64,000 nucleotides of DNA from Spirogloea muscicola. Lineage: Eukaryota; Streptophyta; Zygnematophyceae; Spirogloeales; Spirogloeaceae. The notes under the pieces are model-generated. The model was not told the origin of the DNA. It was given only the letters and a program-made list of their open reading frames with translations, and did not search any database. The translations under genes and the position numbers were made by a program. Below, in pieces: positions 1 to 13,189 of this stretch (the stretch's first letter is position 1; every line of letters begins with the position of its first letter). The stretch spans positions 827,973-891,972 of the forward strand of contig WELB01000023.1 of assembly GCA_009602725.1 (NCBI GenBank). Reading direction: 5' to 3'.

Positions 1-3000
1 TGCATGCAAGGCGTGTGCCTAATCCTCCGTATTTGTTGATCACGTGCAACAGCTACGAGCCACCCAGCTTGGGCCTCGTGGTGCGAGACGATGACAGCGG
101 GGCTGTCGCAAAGCCAAAGCGCTTCCAACTCAGGGCCGAGCTGCGGGGATTGAGGGGACTTGAGGACTGCTGCTTCTGGTTCCCTGTGGCTCCACCAGGC
201 AGTCGCTCTCGGCTGCGTGGGTGCCAGGGGCTTGCAGCCTCCTGCAGTAGACTGCTGCCGCTGCCTTCGCATGGACCTTGCAAGCCAGGGCACGTTTGCT
301 ACAAGGGCTTTGTGGTCATTACCCCTCCCGTCATCGAGCAGCAAGGCAGGCGCGGCTTCAGCATGCACCATCTGGACAGTCGAAAATCCGGCTAAAACCT
401 TCATATGCAGAGCTGACAACAAGAAGCCACCATGGCGCATGGCCTACAGCTTGGCAGAAGTAGGAAAGAAGAAGCTGCCTGACAATGTGAATGCAGAAAT
501 CAAGATCGGTCGCATCTCCTGCACTCTTCTTGATGATCTCAGCGGTCTGGTGAGTGCGTCAGCACCATCATTCACTCGTTGCAGGTGAAGAAGCGGCACC
601 CATGGCGATGGCACTACGTGTTCACAAAGAATCCGTTTTCATCGAAGTCCATGTTGGAGCACTCAGTAGTCCTGACTACCACCTGTTATGCCAGGGCCAA
701 GCTCTTTATCAAGCTTAACCTCTACTTGGCGGTTGTCGACACCGCCTGTGATGGTGCCTGTCTGCAGACGACACCAGTAGTTGATTCGACAGTTATGGCT
801 CTCAATGTGGCTGCCGATGGACGACCGGAGGCCTTGAATGCAGTGGCCGTGACGTCCTTGGCTGCGTCCACTTTCAACACGCAGCTAGACACATGGGAGC
901 CCTTGCTGGAGCCCTTTGAGGGCATCTTCAAGTAAGCCGCCTCCTACCATGACTCCTCAATGCTGGTCATGCCTCCCTCACTGCGTGCAAGCTTCTGAAC
1001 CTGAGCTTTTCCAGGTATGAGTCCAACCACGGCGGATCTGAGGCAGCTCTCAAGGCTGGCACACAAATTCGCATCGCAGCAAAAAGCATTGTCAACCTGA
1101 ACGTCACTGCAGCCAACACTGAGTCCCTCACAAATGCTGCTCTGGGTTGGCATAAGGCCTCTGAGCTAGAGCAGACTGATCGAATCAACATTCAGCTGGT
1201 AAGAAGTCCCTGCTCCCAGATCTGCAATCATCTGCCTCTAGCGCCTCTTAAGACAAAGCTGAGCATGTGCCCTGATCTCTGCAGGGGGCAGCTAAGGTGG
1301 AGCAACCAGGGAATGTGCAAGCACCGGCTCTGGATCAGAAAGAGGAGTCTTGCATCGTTCTGGACAATGCACTAGGGTGTGCCATGTACGCACAAATGGC
1401 TGCAGATGGCTTCTCGGCTGTGGTGACACTGGCAGCTGGAGAGGCCTCTGTGCTCCAAATCCCCCCACGACGCTACCCGGGCCTTGTCACTGATGACCTT
1501 CTGACATCAACCTCCTCAGCATACCTTCCCCGTCACTTCGTTGCTGCGCACGTCTTTGGCGCCCAGGTGAGAGATTTTATGCCACTTGGCAGGTCGCATC
1601 ACACGAGAAGTTGCAACCGTGCATGGGTACCAACCCCCACTCTCACATGAGTGCAGGACTTGCCGGTGCTCGATGACCTGAGCATGCCCGAGTATCTCTG
1701 CGCATTGAAGCCTAGCTGTACCCATTTCACCTGCGAGGGACCCCAGTAAGGGTGGGGTACAAGAGGAGGAGTATGAGCTTAGGCCGCTGCCCAAGCAGGT
1801 GACGACGGCAGTATGTTTTATTGGGTCGCTTGATGCACGCCAGGCATGTTGAAGGATGCAGTGCTTTGCGCATTTTGCAGTGGCCGAGTCGTACTTACTT
1901 TTCTCTTTAATCAGAAATGTTCGGAAAGGAGACTGCATGCTGAGCTTGACAGCAACATCTGAGAACCATGGATGCAGGGAGAAACAGCAGCAAGCAGTGT
2001 CAAGTTGGGTATCATGCGGCTGGGGATCTGCCACTTCACGATTGCAGGGCAGGCACAAGATGTGCAGCGTGCTATTGCTGAAGCTCAGCAAGTAGGCATT
2101 GCGGTGCACACCGGAGCCACATCTGTGCAGATTTCAGATTCACCAGAAGGGCCATGGACTGGTATACGATGGCTGCAGAGCACAGGAATCCGCATTGTCT
2201 TATGCAGGGTTGGCCAACGCGGGCTAGCTGTGGAAGTGCATTCCCTGTCCTCGGAGCGCCTGGGGGCCGGTACTCATGCTCGTCTTCGCTCCCTGGCCAC
2301 TCTCGTGAACAACTGCGCTGTGCCCCTGGAAGCACGCTGCTGGCCTAGGGCCTTGCTCGACGAGGCAGGGCCTGCCAGTGAGGCAGCGCAGAGTAGGAGC
2401 ACAACTCTGATGGCGGAGGAGGTATTCGAGAACCAGCGGTATCAGCCAGTAGCAGGGTGGGGCTCCTCTTGGCCTGGCCACCTGCGACCAATGGATCCTC
2501 CACGATGGACCTCAGCTGATGGCTCCCAATCCTCCTTGGCAGGCGGCTCACGGCACCTCTATGTGGGCGTCGTGGAGCCGGGCAATTCTCAGCCACTTCC
2601 ATGGGACAGCGAGGCACCTGGCTCTGACCTCTGCCTGCAGCTGAGGCCACACGCTGGGCCTGGCCAGCCAGCCGTTCACAAATGGGGCCGCTCAGTGCCC
2701 CAGCATCCCGCTTCCAAAGCAGCTGCCTTCATGCTTGGCGACCTTGGTTGCACAGAGGAGCTGGTGCTCTGTGAGGCCACCGGAGGCCGGGGAAGAGACT
2801 CGTTCTGGCTCAGTGTTGAGGCAGTGAGCAGCCTGCTGCACGGGGAGAGCGGGGGCATGATGGCTGTTGAGGACTGGCGTGTTGTTGCAGCTGCGCCGTT
2901 GCGAGTGGAAAATTGGCTCCCCTGTCGTGCAGAATACACACTGTGGGAGAAGCCTTCCCATTCTCCACCAGCATCTCGCCAACGAGCCATCGCCGAGTCA

Positions 3001-6000
3001 GGGGCGACCATACAGTGTCACTCCATCGACGTCCGTCGTCCTATCCTGCTGACGTGGCTACCGCAGGGTGGCTGGAAGCCAGAAAAGGTGAGAAGTGTCA
3101 GCTGCCTGTGCAAGCGCTACAATAACGTGAAAATGTGCATACACATCCCATTCCACCTGGTGCTTGGCTGGTGCAGGAAGCTGTGCTCATCTCGGATACC
3201 ACTGCTGGAGATGACCTTCCCACTGGCTTCATGATGACCAACTCTGCCAGCAAGAGGTGTGCAACAGATGTGAAGCCTTGACTTGGGCCCATACCCAGAA
3301 TTTGCTTCTGGGCTTGGGCCCAGTCAGTCACATGCAGTCCAATGCCTTAAGGCCTTTAGCCTGGCACTTGTCAAACTTGGACCCCTGAGCAGACGACCGA
3401 TCTGAGTGCAGGCAGCTCAGGGTGAGCGTGGAGCACGACATCGGCAAGTCTGAAGTGTCAGCGAAAGTTGTGCGCCTCTTTGTCCCTTACTGGTTGATGA
3501 ACGATGCCAACTTGCCTCTGGCTTATCGGCTCGTGGAGATTAAGGCCTCTGCTGCAAAATCTGAGGAGGAGGGAGGACTTGGAAAATCATTGCCAAGGTC
3601 GTCCTCTGCCAGCAAGCGCGGTGGTCAGCGAAGCATGCCAGCGCCCCTGCAAGCACACAAGGTGCTGCGAGCTCTGGAAAGCATTGATGACACACCTCCC
3701 GGGCAGCCAGCCATGCTCTCCTTGGCCCAGCTGGACCGAGTCGGACTCTCGGTCGCTCTCACCTCCTCAGGCGTCTTCTCATCTGCCATCTGCTTCAAAT
3801 CCTTTGAAGATCAGGTGCATACTTCACTACCTTGTGCAGTCGAATTTATGCTGCAATTCGAGTCTAAAAGCTCAACCAGATCAAATCACTGACAGCATTA
3901 AGACGCAGAGTCAATTCTTTGTGCAAGCACAGCAAACGCAGTCCTGATATCTGACTTCATGCTGTGCAGATGCAACGCGTTGACATGAAAGCTGTGGACC
4001 AGCATGGTGCTTTCTTCAAGCTGACTGGCTGGCTTGACATGTCCTCCCTTGGCTTTGAGAGAAGCAAGGTGCCAGGCCTTATGCATGATGCACTTCAACT
4101 GCAAGCAGGTGCAAAGATGTGTGCTTCTGTGACTCTCATCTGACAGCTTGTGTGTTGATGATGGTGCAGGTCGTATGCATCCAGCCTCACACATTGTTGA
4201 CAAACAGGCTTGGAAGGCGCATGCATCTCCAGCAGGCCAACAAAGGAGCACATGCCCAAGTCCTACAGCCTGGGGATCTAGCCAAGCCCTTCCTTTGGCC
4301 CTCCATTTGTGAGCCGGAACTTCTGCAGGTCCTTCTCAAGCCCAAGCCCTCCTGGCTTCCCCTGCCACACGTACTGGTGCAGTGGCTGATGAGTACTGAG
4401 ATATGCTTTCAAGGCCGACAATGGCATACAGATTCATGTGGATGACTATGAATGGAGCAAGCCTTTTCGCACTGATGTGGAAGGCATCATGCACATCTAC
4501 ATGAAGAGCAATAGATCAGATTGCACACAGCACTTGATAGTGCGCGCCGAGGTGCGGAACGGAGTCGACAGTTCCCGTTTTCTTGTTGTCCTTCGACGGC
4601 CGTCCTCATCTGGACCCTATAGGTATGATGAAGTCGTGAGTTAGGTACATTCACTTCAGCCATACGGCAGGCTTGTCAATTCACTAGCACAATAGCATTG
4701 TCTGCGCCAGCCCCTGCTGGGTTGACATTTGTTGCTGGGCAGAGGCTTCAAGGGTTGTTTGCTTTGCAAGGGTTTCGAAGCTGAGGATGCAGTGTGAAAG
4801 GATGCAACGCAGTGGCAGACAATATGCTTGGTTGCTACTTGGCCGTGCAATAATAGAGAAGTGGCCAAATGGTTGGCGCATGCATCCGGCATTGTCAGCT
4901 GCACTGGAGTTCTTGCTCAAGGCGCTTCTCAAGACCAAGCATGCCCAGCAAACACCTATGTGGCACTGGTATTCAAGCTTCTCGTTTGGCCGGTGCTTGT
5001 GGCCAGGATTGAGAACAGGACAGCAATGCTGCCCTTGAAAATGCGACAGGCTGGCCCGAGGGACAGTACCTGGCTGCTGCTGCAGCCAGGGAGCAGCGCT
5101 TCATTTGCATGGGAAGCTCTGGAGTCCTCCCAGTTGCTGGAGGTGTTGGTGAAAGGTGCATCAGCAGACAGTGCCAGCACCTTCAGCATCAATGACCCCG
5201 GGGACCACAAGCCAGCGGTCACCTCATCAGGCGCTGTAGCAGCAATTCACGTGCTTGTTGCTCAGGAGCTTCTGGGTTTCACCGTTGCATGCATCTGTGA
5301 CTGGCATCCTGGTGACGCTTTGGAAGGGGCACTTGCACTGACCTCGTCTTCACAGGAGGAAGTATCTGCTTCCACCAGAATGCGGCAGCAGGCTGAGGCA
5401 GCTGCAGACGGAGGCAGCAAGAACCAGTTCCACATCCAGCTCCATCTTGAGGATATTGGCCTGTCAGTTGTCAACCACACGCCTCAGGAGCTGCTCTACG
5501 TGTCCATGCAGACAGCCATTTTCTCCTACTCGACTGGACTTGGGTCTGGCATCAGCAGGTGCTTAGCCTGCTAAGATGTGCAGACTGCATGTTGAACTGA
5601 TGCTAGCCTCAGGTGTACTTGTCTTACTCTCCTATCTGGCAACCAGGGTCTGATACGTTGCAAGTCTGCTTTCAATGGTGCCTCCTGCCTCCTGGTTAGA
5701 CAATGACTGGCAATCTTTGCCTGCCACTTATGCCATTCTCACCTGGGTGTGCCATTCACAACTGGGTTGCGGACGCACTGCAGGCTCAAACTGCGCATTG
5801 GACACATTTAAGTAGACAACCAGCTAGCATCCACACCGATGCCAGTACTCTTGGCACCAACGAGTCCTGCAATGAAAAGGCCAGACTTTGTCATTAAAAT
5901 TGTTGTTGCCATACAGGACACTGGAGCAGTTGACGAGCAGAGCTTTCCATATATCAGTCTTCAGGTGATTTGTCTCAGCTGGACATGCATCTCAGCAGAT

Positions 6001-8301
6001 TGTACAAGAGAGGCTGCTGCATTGCGCATACTGTTGTAAGTCCAATGGGTTTTACTGCATATAGTCTTACCTTCTCAAAATTATTGCAAGAAGCGCTATG
6101 TTGCCTGATTGTTAAGCTACTCATCATATGGCCAGTTTATGTAGCGCCGAAATTATGTATGTTGCTACTTTGGAAGCTTGCATCAGCTGAACCTTACGAG
6201 CCTGTTGTCCTTGTAGCTCTCTCCTTTGAAGCTGCTTGGTGCAGGAACTCTTTGCTTGCCAAACTGACACTGCTGATGCCATGCAGTTGCCGAGCGAAGC
6301 GTGGTTGTTAAGTATCCATGAGCCGAACATATGGCGGCTTCATGATCTTATGCGTCACCTAGACTTTTCCCGCCTGACTTCACACGAGGAAGAGACGACT
6401 GCTGTGGCAGTGGATCCCCATGTCCGGATTGGGTATGCTTTCAGTCAACAACTGCACAGGCTTATATTGCAGGGTATTTTCCCACCTTCATGCAGTGACC
6501 AATATGAATTTTGGCATATTCTCAGGTTGCTGAATCTATCAGAAGGACTGCTCAAGGTGACATCATCGGTGGCCCCATCTCAACGGCCACGGGATGTGCT
6601 TGGTGTCTACTCAACCCTTATTACCTCCTTGGGAAACACCGATGAGATGCCGGTAAGAACCCGATGCGATGAATGCAGTGATAGTCACCGGTGCAACTCC
6701 ATCAATTGCTCTGATGTACACTCTTTGCAAGCTGTCTTTCAAAGATTTCCGAGATTCTTACTCTCACACATCCTGTCCAGATACGAATAACGCAACGTAC
6801 GGTGGAGAATGCGTACGTGCGAAAGAGCCAGATGCTGACTTGTGCCCTGGAAAGTGTCCGCAACGACCTGCTGAGTCAGCCATTCCAGCTCCTATCGGGG
6901 GTTGACATTCTGGGCAATGCCAGCAGCACCCTCAGCCACATGAGCAAGGGCATGGCGGCACTGTCAATGGACAAGCAGTTCATCCGCAGCCGTCAGCACC
7001 AGGTATTGGCTCATTTCAGAGGGCCCTCCTAGACGTATGTGGACTTCAACGAGGTGAGGTGGGGAGCCATGTCCTGGTCATGCATTTGTGTAAAGCCTGA
7101 GGACAGCTCTCAGGTTCTTTCAGCATCTTTCTCCAGGAGAGCAAGGCCACGGTGGAGGGCCTGGGCGATGGCTTGCGCGAGGGGGGAGAGGCCCTGGCCA
7201 AGGGCCTGTTCAGGGGGGTCACGGGCATCCTGACAAAGCCGTTGGAGGGTGCCAAGAGCCGGGGCGTGGTAGGGTTTGTGACTGGCGTGGGGAAAGGCGT
7301 CATTGGAGCTGCAGCACAGCCCGCTTCCGGCGTGCTTGACCTGCTCTCCAAGACCACCAATGGCATGAATGCTAGCCGCCTCCGCTTGGCAGCTGCAATC
7401 ACATACGAGGAGGAGCTGTCGCGGCGGCGCTTGCCTCGCGCCATCGCTGGGGACAATGTGCTGCGCCCATACGATGACTACAAGGCCCGCGGCCAAGTGC
7501 GTCCCCTCTCGGATGCTGGCTTCCTCCCGCTGTTGTCCTGCTGATTGACCTGAGTGCTTGTCATCAATGCATGACATGCTTCATGGCAGCCTCCTTGCAC
7601 GTCAACTCAACTATCTGCCTGGCCACAGTCTTGTGTACTTGTCACTATGCAGCTCCGCCATGCTTGAGCTTTAGTGCCTGCAGTTGCCTCAGTGGGGCAC
7701 TGCTGTCTCAATCACTGATACAAGGGGTGCGCGGGTTGCAGATCATTCTTCAACTGGCCAAGCGTGGGATTTTTGGGGACATCGATCTGTTTCGCAAGCG
7801 GGGGAAGTTTGCAGTCACTGATGCCTATGAGGATCACTTCAACCTGCCAAAGGGTCACAGTCTCATGCTCACAGATCGCCGTGTCATGATGCTGCAGGTA
7901 AGCTCCTTGCACTCCAGATGTAGCTGCGGCTGCTGAAGGCCTGGCTGGAAGATGAAGTGCTGACACATCTTGTCCTTGCTCTGCAGCACCCGAGCGGCAT
8001 GGTTGTGGCCAAAAATGCAGACATTCTGAAAAAGCCTTGCACCATTGTGTGGAACATAGCGTGGAAAGACTTGATGACAGTGGAGCTGGTGCATGGCAAG
8101 GATGACCCGCCAGAGTCCCCCCCGACGCGCCTGCTTCTCCACCTGCGAGACTGGTCCCAGGATACACGCATCTTCGATGCCAAGGTGATTGTGCGGCTGG
8201 TCAAGTGCCACCCCGGCACAAACCAGGCGATGGTTGTCAAGGATGCGATCCGGCAGGCCATGCAAGTCTATGGTAAAGACAGATCTTCGTCGGCAGCCTA
8301 G
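1..8301 (+). CDS. VPS13-like (SHRUBBY-type) bridge lipid-transfer protein, 3' part
   Basis: Partial; the N-terminal chorein domain lies left of the window. VPS13 proteins form grooves that move lipids between membranes at contact sites. Readable exons: 207-549, 585-931, 1015-1198, 1285-1566, 1657-1748, about 1960-3078, 3179-3255, 3420-3814, 3970-4078, 4170-4328, about 4400-4621, about 4900-5558, 5784-5964, 6245-6432, 6526-6652, 6781-7002, 7137-7496, 7742-7897, 7987-8301. Family marks in order: WEPLLEP (about 890), a DysF-like EEVFENQRYQP..GWG segment (about 2420), an SHR-binding segment with LFVPYWLMNDANLPLAYR (about 3480), VAB-type repeats around ARIENRT and VNHTPQELLY, PMPVLLAP, then the C-terminal EGLGDGLREGGEALAKG...TKPLEGA region and a PH-like end stopping at TAG. 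Two lesions, a frameshift near 200 and an in-frame TAA at 5809-5811, leave open whether this copy is intact. Confidence 0.93.
195..210 (+). other. Frameshift inside the VPS13 reading frame
   Basis: The reading FWFPVAPPG ends near 204 in one frame. Its expected continuation, VALG followed by a PP motif, is in another frame starting near 205. Plant VPS13 proteins read PPGYVALG here, so the Tyr codon appears to have lost two bases. No GT-AG pair fits between the halves. Either an assembly error or a real lesion. Confidence 0.6.
5809..5811 (+). other. In-frame TAA in a conserved VPS13 exon
   Basis: Exon 5784-5964 joins the previous exon in phase and reads RLKLRIGHI-stop-VDNQLAST then PMPVLLAP. 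The family has a Gln-type residue here (LQ-V/I-DNQ), so CAA to TAA by one C to T change is the simplest explanation. Sense continues in the same frame on both sides. Confidence 0.75.
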
Positions 8302-9689
8302 GTAAGCATCATAATGGCGGCCCTGTTTTGCCTGCGGGCTGTTGCATATCTTAGTTGTGCCTGTGTCTAAGTCTTGCAAGTGCTTGCCCCTTAACTCTAC
8401 AAGCGCTAAACTTTGTATCTGGCCGCTTTTGGCCCTCTGTCACTTACTGTGTCCTCTGCAGCTCATCCAATTTTGTGACAGGTGAGACCGCGTACTGACT
8501 GGAAATTGAGCTCCCCGTCTGCGCCTTGTGTTAATGTGCAATCACTCCAACTGCATGGACTTAGCTGGCTTTCGCAGCTGCCCTTGTATATCAGCAGCTT
8601 CTACCACAGCTTCTACCCCCTACTCTCGTCCAGAGCCTCATGAGCAGAGGGGCTGCCTGAGCTGTTGGCATAGAGATTGTTGCCACCAACATTGTTGCCA
8701 CCATGGAGACGACGGCCTTGTGGCTGCTGCTTCGCAACCAGCCCATCAAGATCCCTATCTCTAGTGTCCATGATGTCTCTCCATTCCTTATGCAAGATGA
8801 TATGCAACTTCTGCAGTCTGGCCCATGTTGTCTAGCCAATAGCCAAAATAGCTCATATATGAAGCAGCATCCAAGATCAAGCTTACTGCCTTGCTCAGCT
8901 GCGCTGCAATGCAACAGCCGCGGGGATCGTTGGGCTGGCGCTCTGCATGGAAGCATCCTCACAACCATCGCCCGTTTTGCTGTTGCTCGTTCTTCTGCTG
9001 CAAGGATGCAACTTGCCTATGGCGGTTGTCAGAAAACAGATTGGCTAGCACGAAGCATCAACTTCCCACACCTTAAAGCGATAGAATCAGCAACTCGGTG
9101 GAACAGAGTTGGGACGCTTGCTCATCGTTAAAAGGAGCTCTTCAGTACAGCTCTTCTAGAGCTCAGGTCCAGGCTTCTGGTCATCGCTCATCTGAGGCTC
9201 TGGCGATGGAGACGCGGCTCTCCTTGAAGGAGTGCTGCGCTCCCCCTTGCCCATTGCGGCGATGGCAGCAGGCCCTCTGGAAGCAGGCCGGCAGCAAAAT
9301 GAAGAAGAAGCTCTGGCAAAGGGGGCAATGGCTTTGCTAGGCCAGCCAAAATGAGTTAGCCCAAAGAGGCCAATGGCTGTTGAAGGCCAGCCCAAGATAT
9401 AGTTGGGGCACACTTGACAATCTTTGAAGGGGCCCTAAAGAGCAATGACCACACAGCTAAACGAATGGCTACAAAAGATTAGGTGCTCAATAAGCCCTTG
9501 TCAACAATCGCAAGTCAGAGTAGCTAGCAGCCGGATATATGTCACCGCGTCGACAAGTAGAAGCAGCAGCCACAATGCAGCCTGCCCACAGATGCACGGC
9601 AAATGCCAGAGCCCTGGACTGAGAGACGGACTAGAACACCCGAGCAAATGACTCGGCAGCATTGAAGTGGCGCTCCAGACTCTTGAAGC
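8302..9689. other. Intergenic, VPS13 3' flank; no gene recognised
   Basis: Begins as the presumed 3' UTR of VPS13. ORFs on both strands (for example 8703-9131) carry no recognised motif. From about 9120 to 9420 there are decayed pieces of the hairpin repeat family, such as GGCTTTGCTAGGCCAGCC and GAAGGCCAGCCCAAG. Confidence 0.5.
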
Positions 9690-10540
9690 TCTTTTGCACA
9701 TCAATCCACCAAGACCAAATAGTCTGGGTGCGAGTCCAAGGTCGCCTTGGACCCCGTGGCCCACAGCTTTACCGCCGCTTCTCAACCCAGCGCCATACTG
9801 GTGGGGTGCAAGGTGGGCCTGCGCTTGCCCCACATGTTGCTGCCACAGCGTGCGCGCCACCAGGTGATACAGTAAAATAGGACGGACTCCGCCATTGGTC
9901 TTTTTGGTGACGAGCAGGGTGGTAGAGCAGAGTACCATGCATATGGCTGCAGGCACCTTGTCATGCCCCACGAGCTGACACATGTGAAGCAGCGCCTGGA
10001 TCCTGAGTCCTCTCCCTTCAAGGAAAGCTCTTGCAGATGCAGATGCTCCATAAGCATGTGGGAGGGGCCGCCTGCTGCTGCGCGCCCTGCTACTGTGGAG
10101 TACCCTGCGGAGGGCAGCAGCGTCGAGGACCGCCTCCTCTTGCCGCTCAAAGGAGGGCAGCCAGGGGGGAAAGGATGCGCGTGCCTGGGAGTGGAGGGCT
10201 TCCAGGGCTTGTGGCTGCAGACTTTGAAGGCGCCATCAAAGAGTCATCCAGTACTTTGCACAGCCTGCAAGAGCTAGCCGGCGTGCCCAAAGCGAAGAGC
10301 AAGCCGGATAGCTGCTGCCCTGTCGGGCTCTTGATGTCGCATGCGAGGCACGACAACTGCTGCAGCCGCTGCCACTGTGGCGTCGTCCTGCCTCAGACAT
10401 TCTTGACGCCTGCTCCCAAAGAGGTGGATGAAGGGGCTGGCGGCCCTGGCTGCGGCCCTCATGGGGCACGCGTCCCAGCAGCAGGCGTGGGAAGAGGATG
10501 AAATTGTCAAAGGCGGCCTGCTCACGGTGATCACTTACGA
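9690..10540 (-). mobile_element. Degenerate non-LTR reverse transcriptase fragment
   Basis: Minus-strand pieces in shifting frames match the RT ORF at 61-62.8 kb: ALRFGHAGELARAVQ near 10290, AAAGGPSHML near 10060, then GGVRPI, LWQQHVGQAQAHLAPHQYGAGLRSGG near 9850. This is the region before and including the RT fingers. The YADD box and the endonuclease end are absent. Multiple frameshifts and stops mark it as dead. Same family as the 60.6-62.6 kb copy by shared residues. Confidence 0.85.
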
Positions 10541-10874
10541 TACGTTGCATCACGGGGCGGAGGGCGCTTCAAAGATGCGGGGGCGCGCCTGATAGGGAAC
10601 ATGGCGCAGGAGGGGAGCGCTGCCTGTCTGTGGACGGCGGCCAGGTCGATGTCCACGGCTCACTGCCAGTGGTGGCGGCCGGGCTGCGCTGGCATCGGTG
10701 GGACTGTCCTCCCTTGCCAAGGCTGACACCTGCTGATGCTGCATGCTGCGCCTGCTCCGCTGGGTTATCGCATATATCACACCTATCGCACCTTGCACCC
10801 GTAAGTCGCCCACATTGCTTCACCAGTTTTTCCACCTGGTGCATTTCTCACGTGCTTCCCTTGCTCTCCTCCAG

Positions 10875-11276
10875 ATTAAAATCCGTGCAAGGCTGCCTTG
10901 GAGCAAAGTGATCTTCAACATGCTAGACCGATACGTGGCCTCCAAGTGGTGGAGCTTGCTCTTGGTCGACCGACTGCCTCAAAGAGAACAACTAATTGAA
11001 GGTCACGATGCAGCAATGGCCAACTCTGTGCGCCAGTGTGCACTGCATCCGGCATATGCAAGACAGTACAAGTAAGCAAAAAGCCTGCAAAATTTGGACA
11101 AGGATGTATGCTGCACGTCTCACGTCTCATTCCTGCACAGAATGCATTCTTTGAGTGCGAGAACACTGTGCCAAGAGACCTGCCATAAGCTCCGCAGGGA
11201 AGACAGTGGTATTCTGTTGATCCGGACAGCTGTGGGGGTCTTGAGCTCTTGGCAAGGAAGTGTCTGGTTCAGCTGA
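10875..11276 (+). CDS. Unidentified protein, last two exons (tentative)
   Basis: Exon 10875-11071 follows a CTCCAG acceptor, reads KIRARLPWSKVIFNMLDRYV then SKWWSLLLVD, and ends at AA|GTAAGC. A second exon from 11141, after CTGCACAG, joins in phase and runs to TGA at 11274-11276. The splice signals and uninterrupted frame support a coding region, but I recognise no family. Upstream exons would lie left of 10875, next to RT debris, so this could also be a gene remnant. It converges on the minus-strand gene at 11784-12906. Confidence 0.35.
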
Positions 11277-11783
11277 TACGTTTTGATTCACATGTTGGCT
11301 TTTCTCTCCCACCGCTGTTTAATACCTTGCCTGCACATGTGAAGACTTGCCAGGCATGACACAGATGTTCTCACCATCAACCCAAAGAGATCAAAGAGCA
11401 CAACTGCGTGATCTACGAGCTTGCACTTGCACAGCAGCAGTGAAGCTGTGTAGATTATGTGCCCATCAATGTGACATGCTTTTGAGAAGGTTTGGTTGAC
11501 ATCCTCACCTCCACTGCAACTTTTGCCTTTTCCGCGCAACTGCAATGTGTTTGTCATCCTGTTTGTGTACGCACAGAAATTAGGAATGGCGGGACAGCGC
11601 GTCACGTTCTCAAGTAGTCATAGGCTCGCATGCATCACATCAACAGCAGCTTGTTTGCCAGCAGCTTAATCTTGTGTCTTAGGCCTTACACTTGCAGCTC
11701 TCCAAGACAACAGGAGAAACTACTCTTAGTGCTCAAGTTGTCTGACAGAAAACAGAAGACATCGCAAGTCGTCCCACCGACTG

Positions 11784-12906
11784 CTGCTAACTTAGGCAGA
11801 TTGAGCAAAAGAAGTGGATGGAGCACAAGGATATTCTGAGATGGAAACTGACCTGTATAAGACGGCCAGACAGCTGCTGCACTGCGTTCTGCACACGTGC
11901 ATCAGAGGACTCCTCCCCAAGCTCCTCACTCAGCTTGTGAGCATGATCATAGTCCCTGTTGATGATTGCTAGTTGCAGCCGCTCTTCCAGTTCCAACTGC
12001 AACAAGTTGGCAACCACATTATTGCTTCCAATTACCTGAATGGTTATTTGTAAGAAGTGGAAATGAGCTATTACAAGAGCATGGCTATAAGGTTGTAAGA
12101 AGCTTTCGGGTTACATTCACCTGTTTTGGAAGGGAGCCATGCGAGATGCCACAAAACCTCTGCTGAGACTTTACTTCTTGCAGCACTGCCAATCTGCTGT
12201 CTTCGTTCCTGGAGGATGTAGTTGTTGGCGCATCTGTCGTCAGACCCAACTCTTGTCTCGATATTTTCGGACGACCTGAAAGAAGCCCGCCCGGAAGTTC
12301 CAGCCATGCAGGACACAGTGCCACTTCATGTTGGTCAATTGCCATACTCCTGCCTACTTACTGTGTACTGAGTTACACGCAGTGAGCAAGGAGTCTGGCT
12401 TTACATTGCTGATGGGCTTAGAGAAGAAGTGAGACTCCAAGCAAGCCGAAGGGAGGGCAGCCTGCATAGAAATTGATCAGGGGCGTGGGTAGTCGAGTTA
12501 CATGGAAATGGGCCAACCTCTTCCGTAGCTTGAACTTTTCTTCGGCTGGCCCTGCGCTAGCTGGAGACGGCGGGCACGGAGTTCCTGCGGCGCAGCACCG
12601 ACAGAACCACAGCGTTAAACTATGGCAAGTGCGTGCAAATAGGGACTCATTTTCGTATCCCTTTCGCCAGCTGACAAAGCAATCGCGGCAGCAAGCCTGG
12701 CGCACGTAGCGGCCGGTGCAGACCCGCAGCTTGGCGAGCTGGTCGGGCCTGACGGCGGCCGCTGGCGCGACGTCGTCCAGCGCCGCCACTCCGGCGGCGG
12801 CTGTGGTCGCTGGGGGGGGCTGCTCTATCAGGCCCGTGGCGGGAGGGACGGCCACCCACTGGCGCCTTGCCAAACCGCCGCCGCCGGTGCAACGGCCGGC
12901 CGCCAT
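11784..12906 (-). CDS. Possible UVR-motif protein, GC-rich N-terminus
   Basis: Minus strand. A GC-rich first exon from ATG at 12906 reads MAAGRCTGGGGLARRQWVAV and is Ala/Pro-rich, which would suit an organelle transit peptide. A second exon (about 12130-12293, after a CTTTCAG acceptor) reads GRPKISRQELG and ends SLPKQ before GTGAATG. A third (about 11847-12024) contains LLQLELEERLQLAIINRDYD then HAHKLSEELGEE, which has the spacing of a UVR (UvrB/C-like) helix pair. Such motifs occur in several plastid proteins, so no function is assigned. The exon 1 donor is not clear, and downstream exons may be missing; if none exist the frame stops at about 11784. Confidence 0.45.
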
Positions 12907-13029
12907 GGAGCTGCCGCAGAAGCTACGAGGCTGTCGTCGAAGAGCTGCATTGGACAATCGTTCTCGTATGACTCCACACGTTCCCAGCCACCAGTCAATT
13001 CGGCCGCGCTTTTCTCACACGTTGCGAGA

Positions 13030-13110
13030 AGACAGTTGTTGGCAGAAGGAATCTTCGTGTATTTGAAACAAACGAAGGCCAAATGAAGGGGGCGATGGCT
13101 GAAAAGCCAG
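13030..13110 (-). repeat. Retroelement 3' terminus (A2 tail) fused to a hairpin-repeat relic
   Basis: Read on the minus strand it ends in CGTTTGTTTCAAATACACGAA, the terminal signature shared with copies at 32.7, 33.68, 33.96 and 34.45 kb. A hairpin relic, GGCGATGGCTGAAAAGCCAGCC, abuts it. Confidence 0.65.
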
Positions 13111-13189
13111 CCGCCAACGGGAACTAGGTCCGACGAAGCAATGTTGTCTACAGCTTGTCCACCTTTTGTGCCGGCCATTCGTTGGATAC

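Noticed and set aside
5809-5811. Reassigned genetic code (TAA as Gln)
   Set aside because: Too few cases, and several genes end normally at TAG; kept as a low-interest check.
8703-9131. ORF after VPS13 as a gene
   Set aside because: No motif, no splice partners, and it overlaps the 3' flank and repeat relics.
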